A stretch of DNA of 64,000 nucleotides from Mycobacterium sp. DL (lineage in GTDB: Bacteria > Actinomycetota > Actinomycetes > Mycobacteriales > Mycobacteriaceae), in contig NZ_CP155796.1 of assembly GCF_039729195.1 (NCBI RefSeq), positions 4,216,001 to 4,280,000 on the forward strand, in the 5' to 3' direction. How positions within the stretch are numbered: the stretch's first letter is position 1; each line of letters opens with the position of its first letter. The notes beneath the pieces are model-generated. The model saw nothing but the letters and a program-made list of their open reading frames with translations, searched no databases and was not told where the DNA came from. This document shows positions 35,040 to 44,535 of the stretch, in pieces. Position numbers and translations under genes: made by a program.

Positions 35040-36487
35040 ACGCGGTGAAGAACCTTGACATCCGTCGCGAGCCACAGGCCGGACCCGCCGTCGCGGCCGT
35101 CTGCGTGGCGGCGATCATCTGGGCGTTGGCCCTTCAGCAAGCAGGCCATGCGACCCGATACCCGGCCGTGCCGATATCGCTGGCCACGTTTCTCCTCATC
35201 CAACTGCTGGTCCCCCGCGCCCGGTGGAACCGTGACCGTGCCCTCGGACCGGGAAATGTTGCAACGATCCTGTTCTTCCTCCAACTCGTCGTCATTCCGA
35301 CGGTGTTGGTGCTGTCCGGACCCTTTCTCGGGACGCTCCGCTTCGTCCCGGCCGACCAGTACGTCAACACCGCCCTCATGTTGCAGGCGTTGGCATACAC
35401 CTGCTACGCGGTCGGTTACGTCGCGTGGGCCAAACCCGTTCGGCCAGAACCTCTTCTAGTCCAGCCCGGGCTCGCGAAAGCAATAGCAGTCTGCTTCGTC
35501 GCGCTCGGCGCGGCGGGGTTTGCGCTGGAGTTCCGGTCCCCTGGGGCGCTCGTCGCCTATTTCAGTGGGTACGGCGACATCTTCGAGCACGGCCCGGCCA
35601 CATTGGGCAGCGCAGCCGCGCAGTTCTTGCGACCGTTCCTGGCATACGGCGTGATCGTTCTGTGGGCTGCACGGATCGCCCGCCGTCGTCCCGGCGCACC
35701 GCTGCGGCCTCTCGAGATGGCGCTGATCGTCGTCGCCATCGTCGCGTCGGCGACCTACAACTACAATCGCGCGGCCGTAGTGGTTCCCCTACTGGCCCTC
35801 GTCACGGCCTACAGCTGCTTCGGGCGACGGCAGTCACCGGCGCGAATCGTGGCACTCCTGGCGATCATCGTCGCGCTTGGCTCCATGTTCGGGGCATACC
35901 GGACGGTCTACTCAGGCACGCAGGGGGGCGCAGTCAACCCGGCAGACGCCGGGTTGGACGGGCCGGGCAGCTCGATTACCGACAATTTACAGGTCTACGG
36001 CAATGGCCCGCAGTTCTGGGCCGTGATCGTTCAGGAGGTGGATCGAACCGGCACACGGCACGACCAGTCGATCATCAACTCGACCTTGCACACCTTGCCG
36101 GTGCTCGGAAAGCCCTTCCGAGATGGCAGTGGATCCACTGTGTACAACGAACTGATATACGGCCAACCCGACATCCACGACCAGATCCTCGGATTCGGCG
36201 CCGAACTCTACTGGAACTTCGGTGTGCCCGGGCTCGTCGTCGGCTACTTTCTGCTCGGTTTTGCGGTACGCAGGTTCGACGAGCGTGTCGCGGCTGCGCC
36301 CGATCCACTGTCGTCGTACAGCTGGTCGTATTGCGGAGCGTGGGTGGCGTTGCTCGTCATCAACTCGATCGCGGTACTCGCGCAGATCGTGATCTATTTC
36401 TTCTGGCCGATTTTCGCGTTTCACGCCGCCGTGTATCTGGCCCGTTCGCGTCTTCTGTCCGGTTCCCGTCCTGTGGAGGTCCGATGA
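35036..36487 (+). CDS. O-antigen/capsule polymerase-like membrane protein (Wzy-like)
   Basis: 483 residues, about 10-12 hydrophobic helices (for example AAVCVAAIIWALALQQ and ATILFFLQLVVIPTVLVL). A large polar loop at about 290-400 contains DNLQVYGNGPQFWAVIVQ and ELYWNFGVPGLVVGYFLLG; the E-x-Y-x-N-[FY]-G motif in the last part is typical of Wzy/oligosaccharide repeat-unit polymerases. It would link repeat units on the outer face of the membrane. Sequence conservation in Wzy is low, so the call rests on topology, the loop motif and the position between flippase and glycosyltransferase. GTG 35036 overlaps the flippase stop. Confidence 0.75.
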   Translation: MNAVKNLDIRREPQAGPAVAAVCVAAIIWALALQQAGHATRYPAVPISLATFLLIQLLVPRARWNRDRALGPGNVATILFFLQLVVIPTVLVLSGPFLGTLRFVPADQYVNTALMLQALAYTCYAVGYVAWAKPVRPEPLLVQPGLAKAIAVCFVALGAAGFALEFRSPGALVAYFSGYGDIFEHGPATLGSAAAQFLRPFLAYGVIVLWAARIARRRPGAPLRPLEMALIVVAIVASATYNYNRAAVVVPLLALVTAYSCFGRRQSPARIVALLAIIVALGSMFGAYRTVYSGTQGGAVNPADAGLDGPGSSITDNLQVYGNGPQFWAVIVQEVDRTGTRHDQSIINSTLHTLPVLGKPFRDGSGSTVYNELIYGQPDIHDQILGFGAELYWNFGVPGLVVGYFLLGFAVRRFDERVAAAPDPLSSYSWSYCGAWVALLVINSIAVLAQIVIYFFWPIFAFHAAVYLARSRLLSGSRPVEVR

Positions 36488-37515
36488 TGAGAGTCCTTAT
36501 CGTCGGCGGCGTATTCGCCCGTGACGAGGAGTATCGACGCAGTATCAACCCGACGCCGGAGATGACGCTCGAGGCAGGGCTCCGCACGCGAGGAGTTGAT
36601 GTGGTGGTGGCGCCGCACAGCTGGCGCCACTCGTTGAGCGGGATCGACCTCGTGCACATCCACCATCTGGCCAAAAGCGTTCCGGGACTGGCAATCTGCC
36701 GGGCCGTACGCTCCACTCCCATCGTCTTCACCATGCACGGCGAGCGGCGAATCCTTTCGGCCAAGCGGGCCGGCGCGCTCTGGCTCATCGAGCGGGCAGC
36801 CGACGCCTGCGTGGCGTTGTCGCACCAGGAGGCCGATCAGGTACGCCGAGAGGCCCGCGGACGCGTCGTGGTGATCCGCAATGGTATTGACGCACCGGAG
36901 GTTTCACCGTCGCCGGCATCGCCGCGGCAGAACGGACCGTGGCGGCTCCTCTTCGTCGGTCAGCTGATTCCGCTCAAAGCTCTCGACGTGCTGCTGCGTG
37001 CGCTGGCGATGATCCGGCCCGAGATCTCCGTCGCCTTGCGATTGGTGTACCACAACTGCGAGCAACTGACACCACTGCGGGCCCTCGCCAGGCAATTGTC
37101 GATCGACGACATCGTGACGTTCGTCGGCAGCCGGGACGCCGCGGGAATGCAGGAGGAGTATCGCCGCGCTGATTTGCTGCTGCTTCCGAGCCTCACGGAA
37201 GCACTTCCGAGTGTGGTCACCGAGGCGCTGCTTGCGCACACGCCGGTGGTGGCCAGCGCGGTGGGAGGTATCCCGGAGCAGGTTGGGAACGCCGGCGTGC
37301 TGGTTCCGCCGGGAAGCGATATCGCTCTGGCCGCAGCCATATCGAGAGTGATCTCCAACTACCGAAGCTACCTTGACACGACGCACGCCCGGGCACGCGA
37401 GATCCGGCGGGAGTATGCGGTGGAGACGATGATCGACCGCCATCTGGAGTTGTACAAATCGCTTCTCCGGTCCGATGACACGGCCGAGGGGCCAATTCGG
37501 GCAACGAGGGGATGA
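36484..37515 (+). CDS. GT4-type glycosyltransferase
   Basis: 343 residues. N-terminal VLIVGGVFARDEEY and LVHIHHLAKSVPGLAICRAV; C-terminal WRLLFVGQLIPLKALDVLL, VTFVGSRDAAGM, and the E-x7-E element in SLTEALPSVVTEALLAHTPV. The start ATG 36484 overlaps the polymerase stop; ATG 36487 is the alternative and is slightly better spaced from GGAGG. A longer open frame upstream to 35425 is only the shadow of the polymerase gene. It probably adds one residue of the repeat unit. Confidence 0.85.
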   Translation: MMRVLIVGGVFARDEEYRRSINPTPEMTLEAGLRTRGVDVVVAPHSWRHSLSGIDLVHIHHLAKSVPGLAICRAVRSTPIVFTMHGERRILSAKRAGALWLIERAADACVALSHQEADQVRREARGRVVVIRNGIDAPEVSPSPASPRQNGPWRLLFVGQLIPLKALDVLLRALAMIRPEISVALRLVYHNCEQLTPLRALARQLSIDDIVTFVGSRDAAGMQEEYRRADLLLLPSLTEALPSVVTEALLAHTPVVASAVGGIPEQVGNAGVLVPPGSDIALAAAISRVISNYRSYLDTTHARAREIRREYAVETMIDRHLELYKSLLRSDDTAEGPIRATRG

Positions 37516-37522
37516 CCAAGGC

Positions 37523-38392
37523 ATGGAACCCGTCGTCAGCATCGTCATGCCGGTCCGAAATGTGCAGCGCACCATCGACCCAGCGATCTGCTCGATCGTG
37601 GCGCAGACGTGCATGGAATGGGAACTCGTTGTCTTGGATGACGGGTCCACCGACGAAACCGTGCAGCGGTTGCGGGCATGGGCAGATCGTGACGAGCGGA
37701 TCCGGCCCTTCGTCGACGGCCGCGTGCTCGGGCTTCCGGCTCGCCTGAACGAGGGTGTGCGGCAATGTCGTGCGCCCATCATCGCCCGGATGGATGGCGA
37801 CGACATCTGTTATCCACACCGACTGGAGACCCAGCTCAGCTTCCTACGGGACAATCCAGAGGTCGACTTGGTCGGAGCGGCGTTGATGGTCTTCACGTCC
37901 GATGGGACTGCGCGTGGTTCCCGTTCTCTGACCGGGTGCCACGAGGAACTCACTTCGAACCCATTGCTGAATGGCATTCCATTGGCACACCCCACCTGGA
38001 TGGGCCGACGTTCGTGGTTCCACAAGTTCCCTTACGACCCGCGCGCCCGCCGCTGCGAGGACTGGGAGGTGCTCTTGCGCGGGCACACGTCGAGTCGCTA
38101 CGCGAGCATCCCCGATGTGCTGCTCGGGTATCGGGAGGATCGGATCAAGCTGCGCAGTAGTGTCCAATCGCGACTGCACCAGGTAATCTTCCTGCTGCAC
38201 TACGGCACCCGGGACCGCCGGGTGCTGTGGAGTTTGGTCGGTGCGGCCGGACAGATCGCGAAGGGTGTTCGAGACACCATGGCCGTTCTGGTGCGTCGGC
38301 AGGATCTTGTGCTCGGCCGCCGCAATCAGGACCCGTCCCCGTCCGAGCTCGCCAACTGGAAGGTGATCTGGTCGAGGTTCACTGACTCATGA
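37523..38392 (+). CDS. GT2-family glycosyltransferase
   Basis: 289 residues, GT-A fold. Nucleotide-binding region VSIVMPVRNVQRTID and VVLDDGSTDETVQRL; metal-binding IIARMDGDDICYP. It is typical of inverting capsule/O-antigen transferases. Seven bases separate it from the previous stop. Its TGA overlaps the ATG of the lipoprotein gene (ATGA at 38389). A C-terminal basic amphipathic stretch (KGVRDTMAVLVRRQDLVLGR) may bind the membrane. Linkage not predictable. Confidence 0.86.
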   Translation: MEPVVSIVMPVRNVQRTIDPAICSIVAQTCMEWELVVLDDGSTDETVQRLRAWADRDERIRPFVDGRVLGLPARLNEGVRQCRAPIIARMDGDDICYPHRLETQLSFLRDNPEVDLVGAALMVFTSDGTARGSRSLTGCHEELTSNPLLNGIPLAHPTWMGRRSWFHKFPYDPRARRCEDWEVLLRGHTSSRYASIPDVLLGYREDRIKLRSSVQSRLHQVIFLLHYGTRDRRVLWSLVGAAGQIAKGVRDTMAVLVRRQDLVLGRRNQDPSPSELANWKVIWSRFTDS

Positions 38393-40521
38393 TTGAAAAT
38401 TCGTTCGGCCACTGCGGGTTTCGGACACTTCGGTGCTCGGTGACTACGCGACGCCGCGCTCGCGTCGTGATGGGCAGATGGCGTGGTCGGGCGGACAGGG
38501 CCGGTCGGCTGCTTGCGGTCGCACTAGCGCTCGCACTCACCGCATGCGATTCGTCGACGTCTCCGTCCCCGTCTCCTCCTGATCAGCCGGCACCACGATT
38601 GACACCCGCTTTCCCGACGGGGTCCTTCGCTCTGCTGACTGAGGTATACGGCCAGGGCGGGCCACTTCTGGACCGACGGTTGAGTGAAGGGCTTGCCAAT
38701 GGCGCTGCGCTGCATCCAGTTCTAGATGTGGGGGAACGTCGAATCGTGGAGGGGAACGTTCGCCCGTTCGCATACATTGCCATCCCCGCTGAAGCGAACG
38801 TGGCGGCATGCTATCCGGACACTGCCGATTCGGACGCCGCGACCACGCTGCGCGAACTCGGGGTCACGGCGCAATCGGCGGCGTGGCGCCTCGGCATGCC
38901 GGAGTTCGACCAGGGTGGGGGGTGCTGGGCGCGGGACCGCCCGAACCTCGGGGGCCTTCCCGACGACCAGGCGTATGCAACATGGTCAAGCTTCTACCTC
39001 GACGCAAAAGCCCTTCGGCCGTATCTGGAGCAGTCCGCTCAGCAACGCGGGTACAAGTGGATGTCGGTGTGCGTCTATGCGTTCTGCCCCCAGTACGCGT
39101 ACGACCTCGGATCCGATGTTGTTCTGCTCGAGCGAAACATTGACGAGGTCAGTGGGATGAGCCCCGGTCTCGCAATGGTCCGAGGCGCAGCGCGACAGAA
39201 CGACGGCCGCCAATGGGGAATCGACATCTCGACATATCGTTACTGGAATGGCGGTCCGACCACGTTCGACGACAACGGTCGACTTGTGACCGGCTGGTCT
39301 CCGTCGGTGTTCGAACGGAGTATGTATGCGGCCTTCATGGCCGGCGCCGATGTGATCCTCAACGAGGCAGCCGTGTACGGATACGGAGCAGCGGAGAGGG
39401 GCCGCAACCCCCTCGGTGTAGTGGTGGGTGACTTTGCCGATTTCAGCATGCGCCGGCATCCGGACCGCGGCATCCCCGAGGTACCGATGGCCATCCTGCA
39501 GGACCATTTCTCCGGCTACGAGCCGCAGTTCGGCGAATTCGACCAGTACCCACACAAGTGGTATCGCAAGAACCCCTACACGCAGGGTGATCGCATGCTC
39601 AGCGGACTGCTCGAGGTTGCGTACCCCGGCTACAGATCTTGGGGAACCATTGTGCCGAACGCCCCGTGGCGGGTTGCCGGTCCCGACGGGACGTTGGATA
39701 CGCAGGCCACCCAGGCCGCCTATCGCCGGGCTTTGGCGGCAGGGGACGCCGACCCGCGGATCTGGGAGCCGATGGGAAGCACGCGGTGGGGTGAGTCGAT
39801 CGACGTGATCACCGACCGGGCGCGGCTCGACACGCTGCTCCGCTACCGGATCGTGGTCCTCGCGAACAGCGGGCCCACTGCTCCGGATCTGCACGCAGAC
39901 CTCACGGAGTATGTGCGGCGCGGCGGCACGGTCGTCGTGAACGCGAGTCAGCTTGTACCAGGCCCTGATCCGTTGACTGGTGTTCAGATTTCAGCCGAGC
40001 GACGACCCGCCGACGGTGTTCTGTGGTCTGACGGCACGGTCATTCCAGAGAGCCCCTTCAATTATGTGCGGATCGTACCGGGAAGAGATGCCGAAATCGT
40101 TGCGACGACGACCGACGGGTCGCCGGCCATCATCGGCCACAAGCTCGGTGCCGGCTCGGTCTACCTGACGACGGCGGACCGACTGCTCGACGCGACGGGA
40201 AGGGACTTACTGGCGTCCGGCCTGAGGCTCCTCGACGAACGACAGGCCGATGTCGCGACAGTCAGGGTGGAAGGGCCGCCGCTGCAATATCTCGTGAACA
40301 AGGTCGGCACATCCACCGTCGTGACGTTGATCAATACCGATGTCGGAGGGTCAACGTGGCAGGGCAGGTTACGTTTTCGCACCGATGCCGGATCCGCGCA
40401 CGTCAACGAGTGGACGGCCGACGCGCCGGTAGAGAGCCTTGTGGGTGCAGAGGAGGTCGTCGTGGATGCGACCGTCCCCCCGTTCGGCGTGCGCGTGTAC
40501 GGGATACAACCGGGACGTTGA
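38389..40521 (+). CDS. Secreted lipoprotein with glycoside-hydrolase-like and amidotransferase-like domains
   Basis: 710 residues from ATG 38389, which overlaps the GT2 stop. A second ATG at 38470 starts a more ordinary signal peptide (RLLAVALALALTACDSS) ending in lipobox L-T-A-C. The mature protein begins with a Ser/Pro linker. At about 75-430 there is a barrel-like region with acidic motifs (GMPEFDQGGGCWA, QWGIDISTYRYW, ADVILNEAAVYGYG). At about 480-640 it resembles the trimerisation/GATase-like domain of GH42-type enzymes (YRIVVLANSGPTAP, VRRGGTVVVNAS), and a beta-rich C-terminus closes. It may trim or edit the exported polymer. I cannot name a GH family; catalytic Glu/Asp assignment is open. 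Confidence 0.6.
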   Translation: MIENSFGHCGFRTLRCSVTTRRRARVVMGRWRGRADRAGRLLAVALALALTACDSSTSPSPSPPDQPAPRLTPAFPTGSFALLTEVYGQGGPLLDRRLSEGLANGAALHPVLDVGERRIVEGNVRPFAYIAIPAEANVAACYPDTADSDAATTLRELGVTAQSAAWRLGMPEFDQGGGCWARDRPNLGGLPDDQAYATWSSFYLDAKALRPYLEQSAQQRGYKWMSVCVYAFCPQYAYDLGSDVVLLERNIDEVSGMSPGLAMVRGAARQNDGRQWGIDISTYRYWNGGPTTFDDNGRLVTGWSPSVFERSMYAAFMAGADVILNEAAVYGYGAAERGRNPLGVVVGDFADFSMRRHPDRGIPEVPMAILQDHFSGYEPQFGEFDQYPHKWYRKNPYTQGDRMLSGLLEVAYPGYRSWGTIVPNAPWRVAGPDGTLDTQATQAAYRRALAAGDADPRIWEPMGSTRWGESIDVITDRARLDTLLRYRIVVLANSGPTAPDLHADLTEYVRRGGTVVVNASQLVPGPDPLTGVQISAERRPADGVLWSDGTVIPESPFNYVRIVPGRDAEIVATTTDGSPAIIGHKLGAGSVYLTTADRLLDATGRDLLASGLRLLDERQADVATVRVEGPPLQYLVNKVGTSTVVTLINTDVGGSTWQGRLRFRTDAGSAHVNEWTADAPVESLVGAEEVVVDATVPPFGVRVYGIQPGR

Positions 40522-40522
40522 C

Positions 40523-41329
40523 CTACTCGCCTGGGGAAACGTGTTTGATCAGCGACTTCACCGTTGTGGGTAGAGCCTTGCTGGCGAGCTTGCGTAGTGG
40601 GCTCTGATTGAAATTACCAGGAATGTAATTCAGAGGGACGCTGGCCCGGGTTCCCGGCACGGTCTCGTCGACTGGCTCGATGACACGATAGAACGACTCA
40701 TACGTAGGCCAGTCGTAGTCGACGATCCAGGTCCAGCAGTCGTTTTCCAGATACAGGGCCCTCAGTCTGTGAGCCAGAGCCTTATCGGTCTGGCGCATAG
40801 AGGGATTGCCATCCAATGAATGTGCACACTTCGACATCAGTTGGATACTCTTGTTACTCACATAACTGTTCACATAGAGATCGAATCCGATCTTTTGCTT
40901 TAGTCTCGCCAGCGTTCGAAAGACTTGGACATGTTCTTCATGTCCGTACTCGCCCCACGGGTTGTGTGTGACTACCAAAGATTCGTGGGTCAGCTCCCCC
41001 TCGAGAACACGCAGGAGTCTCGTTGCGTTCTTCTCATAGACCGAGCTTCGGCCCCGCGGTAGCTCCAGCCCTGAATCGACCTGCTTCGGGTTGCCCCAGT
41101 CGGCGGTCGCGAATGCGTCGGACTCTCTCAACTTCAAGAATCTGACCTTGGTAAGAGGATACTCTTCCATCAGGGCGCTCCTGCCGCTGTCCCAACGCTG
41201 TTGAGAAGTGAACGATGCGCCGAAGCAGACCAGAACACCTTTACAGTGGCTCAATATCGAACTGAACCAGAGGATTTCGTCGTCAGGATGGGCGACGACT
41301 AGAATGGCATTCTGAAAGTTCATTATCAA
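40523..41329 (-). CDS. PIG-L/LmbE family deacetylase
   Basis: 268 residues. The zinc motif VVAHPDDEILWFS near the N-terminus and GHEEHVQVF (third ligand) are canonical, with THNPWGEYGH before it. Substrates in the family are GlcNAc-type sugars, so N-deacetylation of the polysaccharide precursor is plausible. It ends one base from the convergent lipoprotein gene. Base composition looks clearly lower in GC than every neighbour, suggesting recent acquisition. Start M1 or M3 (MIMNF). No signal peptide. Confidence 0.83.
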   Translation of the reverse strand: MIMNFQNAILVVAHPDDEILWFSSILSHCKGVLVCFGASFTSQQRWDSGRSALMEEYPLTKVRFLKLRESDAFATADWGNPKQVDSGLELPRGRSSVYEKNATRLLRVLEGELTHESLVVTHNPWGEYGHEEHVQVFRTLARLKQKIGFDLYVNSYVSNKSIQLMSKCAHSLDGNPSMRQTDKALAHRLRALYLENDCWTWIVDYDWPTYESFYRVIEPVDETVPGTRASVPLNYIPGNFNQSPLRKLASKALPTTVKSLIKHVSPGE

Positions 41330-41353
41330 AAGACCATACAGTTCCTGAACTGC

Positions 41354-42829
41354 TTACGGCACCTTCGGTATGCGGTCACTATTGGCAAGACGTCCGTGAG
41401 TGCCTTCGTCGCTCTGCTGGCCATTCGGGCTGGTCGCGGTGTGCACCGGAACCTCTTGCCGAACTTGTGATCTCGTAGGTTGGCCCTGGAGTTCCGGATC
41501 CGTGGCAGGCAACGCCCGCTTCCGCTTTGGCCCTGCCGAGAACGCACAGCCGAGCACACGTGCCGATACCGCTCGCAGAGCTGCGAGAGCATCGTTGACG
41601 TCTGAAGCAGAAGTACGGCCGTGCTTGACGACGAGCAACGCGGCGTCGCACGCGCGAGCGAGCACACTCGCATCGGCCACCGGCAACAATGCCGGCGAGT
41701 CGATCAAGATCACGTCGTAACGACTCTCGACTTCATTGAGCATCAATTCGATTGAACCGAGTAGCTCGCTCGGGTTTTCCGGTATCGGCCCACTCGTGAG
41801 GAGATCGAACAGGCCGCCCCGCCACGACTGGACTGCCTCTTCCAGCCGGCAATCGCCATGAAGGACTGTGCTGAGGCCGAGCGGCGGATCTACGCGAAGG
41901 AAATTGCCGACGCGGGGCTGGCGCAGGTTTGCATCGATGAGAAGGACCCGGTCGCCCTCCAGACCGATCGCGGCGGCGAGGTTGCACACGATTTGTGTCT
42001 TTCCCTCCCCTGCAACCGCGCTCGTCACGAGCATGCTTCTGCAGCTGCTACCCAAACCGGCCGAACGAAGGTTTACCCGTAGTTGGCGCACAGCTTCCGC
42101 GATCTGCCCCCGCGGTTCATCAGGAAGGATGCTTGCGCTCCGCGACCGCTTGTCGTCTGGGATGGTCCCGAGCAGGGTCAGCCCCGTGAGTTCCTCCAGA
42201 TCTTCCCGGGTGCGCACCGACTTGTCGAGGTTGCGCCGGATGAGGGCAGCCATGAGCCCGAGGAAGGTGCCGACCAGCCCGCCCACGACGACATCGAGCT
42301 TGAGGTTGGGAGATGACGGCGTCGTTGGCACCTCAGCGGGGGCGACCACCCGCAATGTCGTGACCGTCGAGAGTCGTCGATCGCGTGGTCGCTCAAGCTC
42401 TTCGACGAGGATGGAGGTCTTCTCGGCGAGGGTGTTGGCCACCATCGCGGCGCGTTCCGGGGACGAATCGGTGACCTTGACGACCAACGTCGGGTTTCCG
42501 GCGCTGGATTGAACGGTGATTGCGCTCGCATCGATTGGGCCGCAACCGGGTTGGCAAGGGCCGGTCGTGTCGTTGGCGACCTCGTCGAGGACACGCCCAC
42601 TGAGCATCAACTGGGCGTAGGCGCGGGCCTTCTGCTCAGCAAGCAGGGCCCCTTGATACACCTGGCCGGGTTCGCCGCCACCTTCGATTGCGGAGAAGTA
42701 CAGCGTGGTGCTCGCGACGTAAGAGGGGACGGTGGTCAGTGCAATCCATTGACCCGCCAGCATCCCGAAGACCAGGCCGGCAGCGATCCACCATTTCCCG
42801 TGACTCAGAAGCTGCAGGTTCTCACGCAT
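41354..42829 (-). CDS. Polysaccharide co-polymerase with BY-kinase-like domain (Wzz/Wzc-like)
   Basis: 491 residues from ATG 42829, chosen because Wzz-type proteins begin at this point (MRENLQLLSHGKWWI) and GGGGGA lies upstream; the frame is open to 42937. TM1 is at about 12-32, then the periplasmic chain-length domain, then TM2 (VVGGLVGTFLGLMAALI, about 180-196). The cytoplasmic ATPase has Walker A AGEGKTQ (273-279), Walker A' VLLIDANLR (295-303) and Walker B VILID (373-377). BY-kinases autophosphorylate on a C-terminal tyrosine cluster; here no Tyr exists after residue 371. It controls chain length or export of the Wzy product. Confidence 0.86.
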   Translation of the reverse strand: MRENLQLLSHGKWWIAAGLVFGMLAGQWIALTTVPSYVASTTLYFSAIEGGGEPGQVYQGALLAEQKARAYAQLMLSGRVLDEVANDTTGPCQPGCGPIDASAITVQSSAGNPTLVVKVTDSSPERAAMVANTLAEKTSILVEELERPRDRRLSTVTTLRVVAPAEVPTTPSSPNLKLDVVVGGLVGTFLGLMAALIRRNLDKSVRTREDLEELTGLTLLGTIPDDKRSRSASILPDEPRGQIAEAVRQLRVNLRSAGLGSSCRSMLVTSAVAGEGKTQIVCNLAAAIGLEGDRVLLIDANLRQPRVGNFLRVDPPLGLSTVLHGDCRLEEAVQSWRGGLFDLLTSGPIPENPSELLGSIELMLNEVESRYDVILIDSPALLPVADASVLARACDAALLVVKHGRTSASDVNDALAALRAVSARVLGCAFSAGPKRKRALPATDPELQGQPTRSQVRQEVPVHTATSPNGQQSDEGTHGRLANSDRIPKVP

Positions 42830-43323
42830 AGACAATTGAGATCCCCCTTCCGTCTTCACCGACTCGATCGCTGCGACCGCTTCTGCAAAGACAGCAATGA
42901 CAAGATAATTAGCCATAGGCGACGTAGAACTTGGCATGCTCCCGTGACTTCGTCACGCTAACATCGGCCAATGCTCTTGACAAGAAAAACTTGCGAGGCC
43001 GTCGATTTGGTTGGCCATCCGGATCGTCATTTTCCGAATAAGGCGCCAGCTCAACCGGATATATGTTGTCCTTCGCAAAAATTAGCGCAGCTACTTCCCG
43101 TCCTCTGGATGGACGAGGGTAGGGGTTCCGACACCTGTCGGCAACTACATGACGGGCCGCGCACGTCGCACTGCGCCCGCGCCGTCAACAAGTCGCCAGG
43201 TGTAGTCATGGCAATGTTTTCCCGGTTGGACCGGGCGACGACTCGGTCAGCGATCGCCGAGGTGGGAGGAGCCGACTTTGCTAGGCATGAGCAACCCCCG
43301 CAGGGTGCCGTGCTCACCAGACT
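42830..43323. other. Intergenic region upstream of the wzz-like gene
   Basis: 494 bases, lower in GC than flanking genes. It should hold the leftward promoter of the wzz-like gene. An inverted repeat CGTGAC-TTC-GTCACG is at 42943-42957, a possible operator or part of a hairpin. No gene recognised. Confidence 0.35.
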
Positions 43324-44409
43324 TCAGGCCGCCGGCCGGGGCAGGCGGCCTGCGCCGCGCCCCCCGCGCGCGCGCAACACCCGGTCCTTCGCCGCGCGCA
43401 ACGACGGCCCCAGTGGTGATGACTTGAGGCCTTCGAGGGCAGCGCGTCGCGCCAGCCTCATCCGGCGGCGGATCATGTCCGCAGGCACCTCGCCCTCGCA
43501 TACCGCTACCGAACCGGTCATCGCGCGGCGTTTGTAGTCTTCCTCGCCACGACCCAGGTCGATGCGGTTCAACCCGTTTTCCGGGGCCATTTTGATCAAC
43601 TCGCGCAGCAGGATCCACCCGGGCGCAAATTCCGCTTGCGACGGCTCGAACACCGGGAACCACCAATGCAGCACGCCGCGGTCGCGAAGCCCGAAATGTG
43701 CGGCCAGCAGCGTCTCGTCGGCATAGATTGCGGACAGCGTTCCTCCGAAGCCCTCCACCCTGGTCGTCAGCAGGCGGTGCATGAGCTCCCGGCGGCCTGG
43801 CAAGGCGAAGAAGTCGAGCGCGCCGGTCTTCGCATACTGCGCCCGCTTGATCTCGATGAGCCGATCCAGCAGGTCCGGGTCCTGGGCGTCCCACACCAGG
43901 CGCACTTCCCCCAGTTCGCGAGCGGCCCTGTCCGTTCGCCGGCGTACCCGCGACATCTTGTCCCGGCCCGCCTTGCTGACCCGCGACAGGTAGGCGTCCA
44001 GACCGCCTGTGGTGTCCATGAACGGCGACGGATAGCGCCCCTCGACCCACGGCGCGAACTCGGTGCGCTGCTCCAAGAGATTGTCAAACGTGAAGGCGCG
44101 CAACCCGATCGTCCGTACCATTTCCAGCGGGTCGACACGGACGCCCGGGGCCGCGACTGGACCTTGAAAGTCGGCCGCCGGCCAGCCGACGGGCCGCGCC
44201 ACGCGCCGGGTCACTTGAACGGGGTACCACAGCCGTTCCTCGTGGTCGTGGGTGGCTACCTGGACGTCACCGAATACCGTGTGCACCGCCGTCGCGAAGG
44301 ACGGGTGAAAGAACGGGCTGTCCAGCGATGGATCTGCCGCGCGCACCTGCTGCCACGAATTGAGTTCCGCCGCATCCAGCTTCCCGAAATCGACCAATTT
44401 CCAGGCCAC
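43324..44409 (-). CDS. GNAT/FemAB-like acetyltransferase (BcsL/CelD type)
   Basis: 361 residues if started at GTG 44409; a GTG at 44433 would add eight. Two tandem GNAT-like halves as in FemAB/CelD proteins. The segment WVEGRYPSPFMDTTGGLDAY, then KAGRDKMSRVRRRTDRAARE is the positively charged helix of the Acetyltransf_6 family. The C-terminal half has LSAIYADETLLAAHFGLRDR, RGVLHWWFPVFEPSQAEFAP and GWILLRELIKMA. Such proteins N-acylate exopolysaccharide sugars or attach amino acids. It could supply the acyl step for the 4-amino sugar. It is on the minus strand with the wzz-like and VanZ genes. Confidence 0.75.
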   Translation of the reverse strand: MAWKLVDFGKLDAAELNSWQQVRAADPSLDSPFFHPSFATAVHTVFGDVQVATHDHEERLWYPVQVTRRVARPVGWPAADFQGPVAAPGVRVDPLEMVRTIGLRAFTFDNLLEQRTEFAPWVEGRYPSPFMDTTGGLDAYLSRVSKAGRDKMSRVRRRTDRAARELGEVRLVWDAQDPDLLDRLIEIKRAQYAKTGALDFFALPGRRELMHRLLTTRVEGFGGTLSAIYADETLLAAHFGLRDRGVLHWWFPVFEPSQAEFAPGWILLRELIKMAPENGLNRIDLGRGEEDYKRRAMTGSVAVCEGEVPADMIRRRMRLARRAALEGLKSSPLGPSLRAAKDRVLRARGGRGAGRLPRPAA

Positions 44410-44535
44410 GCAGATCAGCCTAACCGGGCACACCCGAACTTTCGCGCTGTTCGGTCGAAGGCGGCGGCACCGCTGGAAGTCGATCGGTGAGTGCGGAACC
44501 GCGTCCCGACTGACCAGTCGCCCAGGGCGAGCGGG

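Noticed and set aside
43247..44050. 267-codon minus-strand frame overlapping the FemAB-like gene
   Set aside because: It is a shifted-frame shadow; the FemAB-like frame has coherent domain motifs across the same bases.
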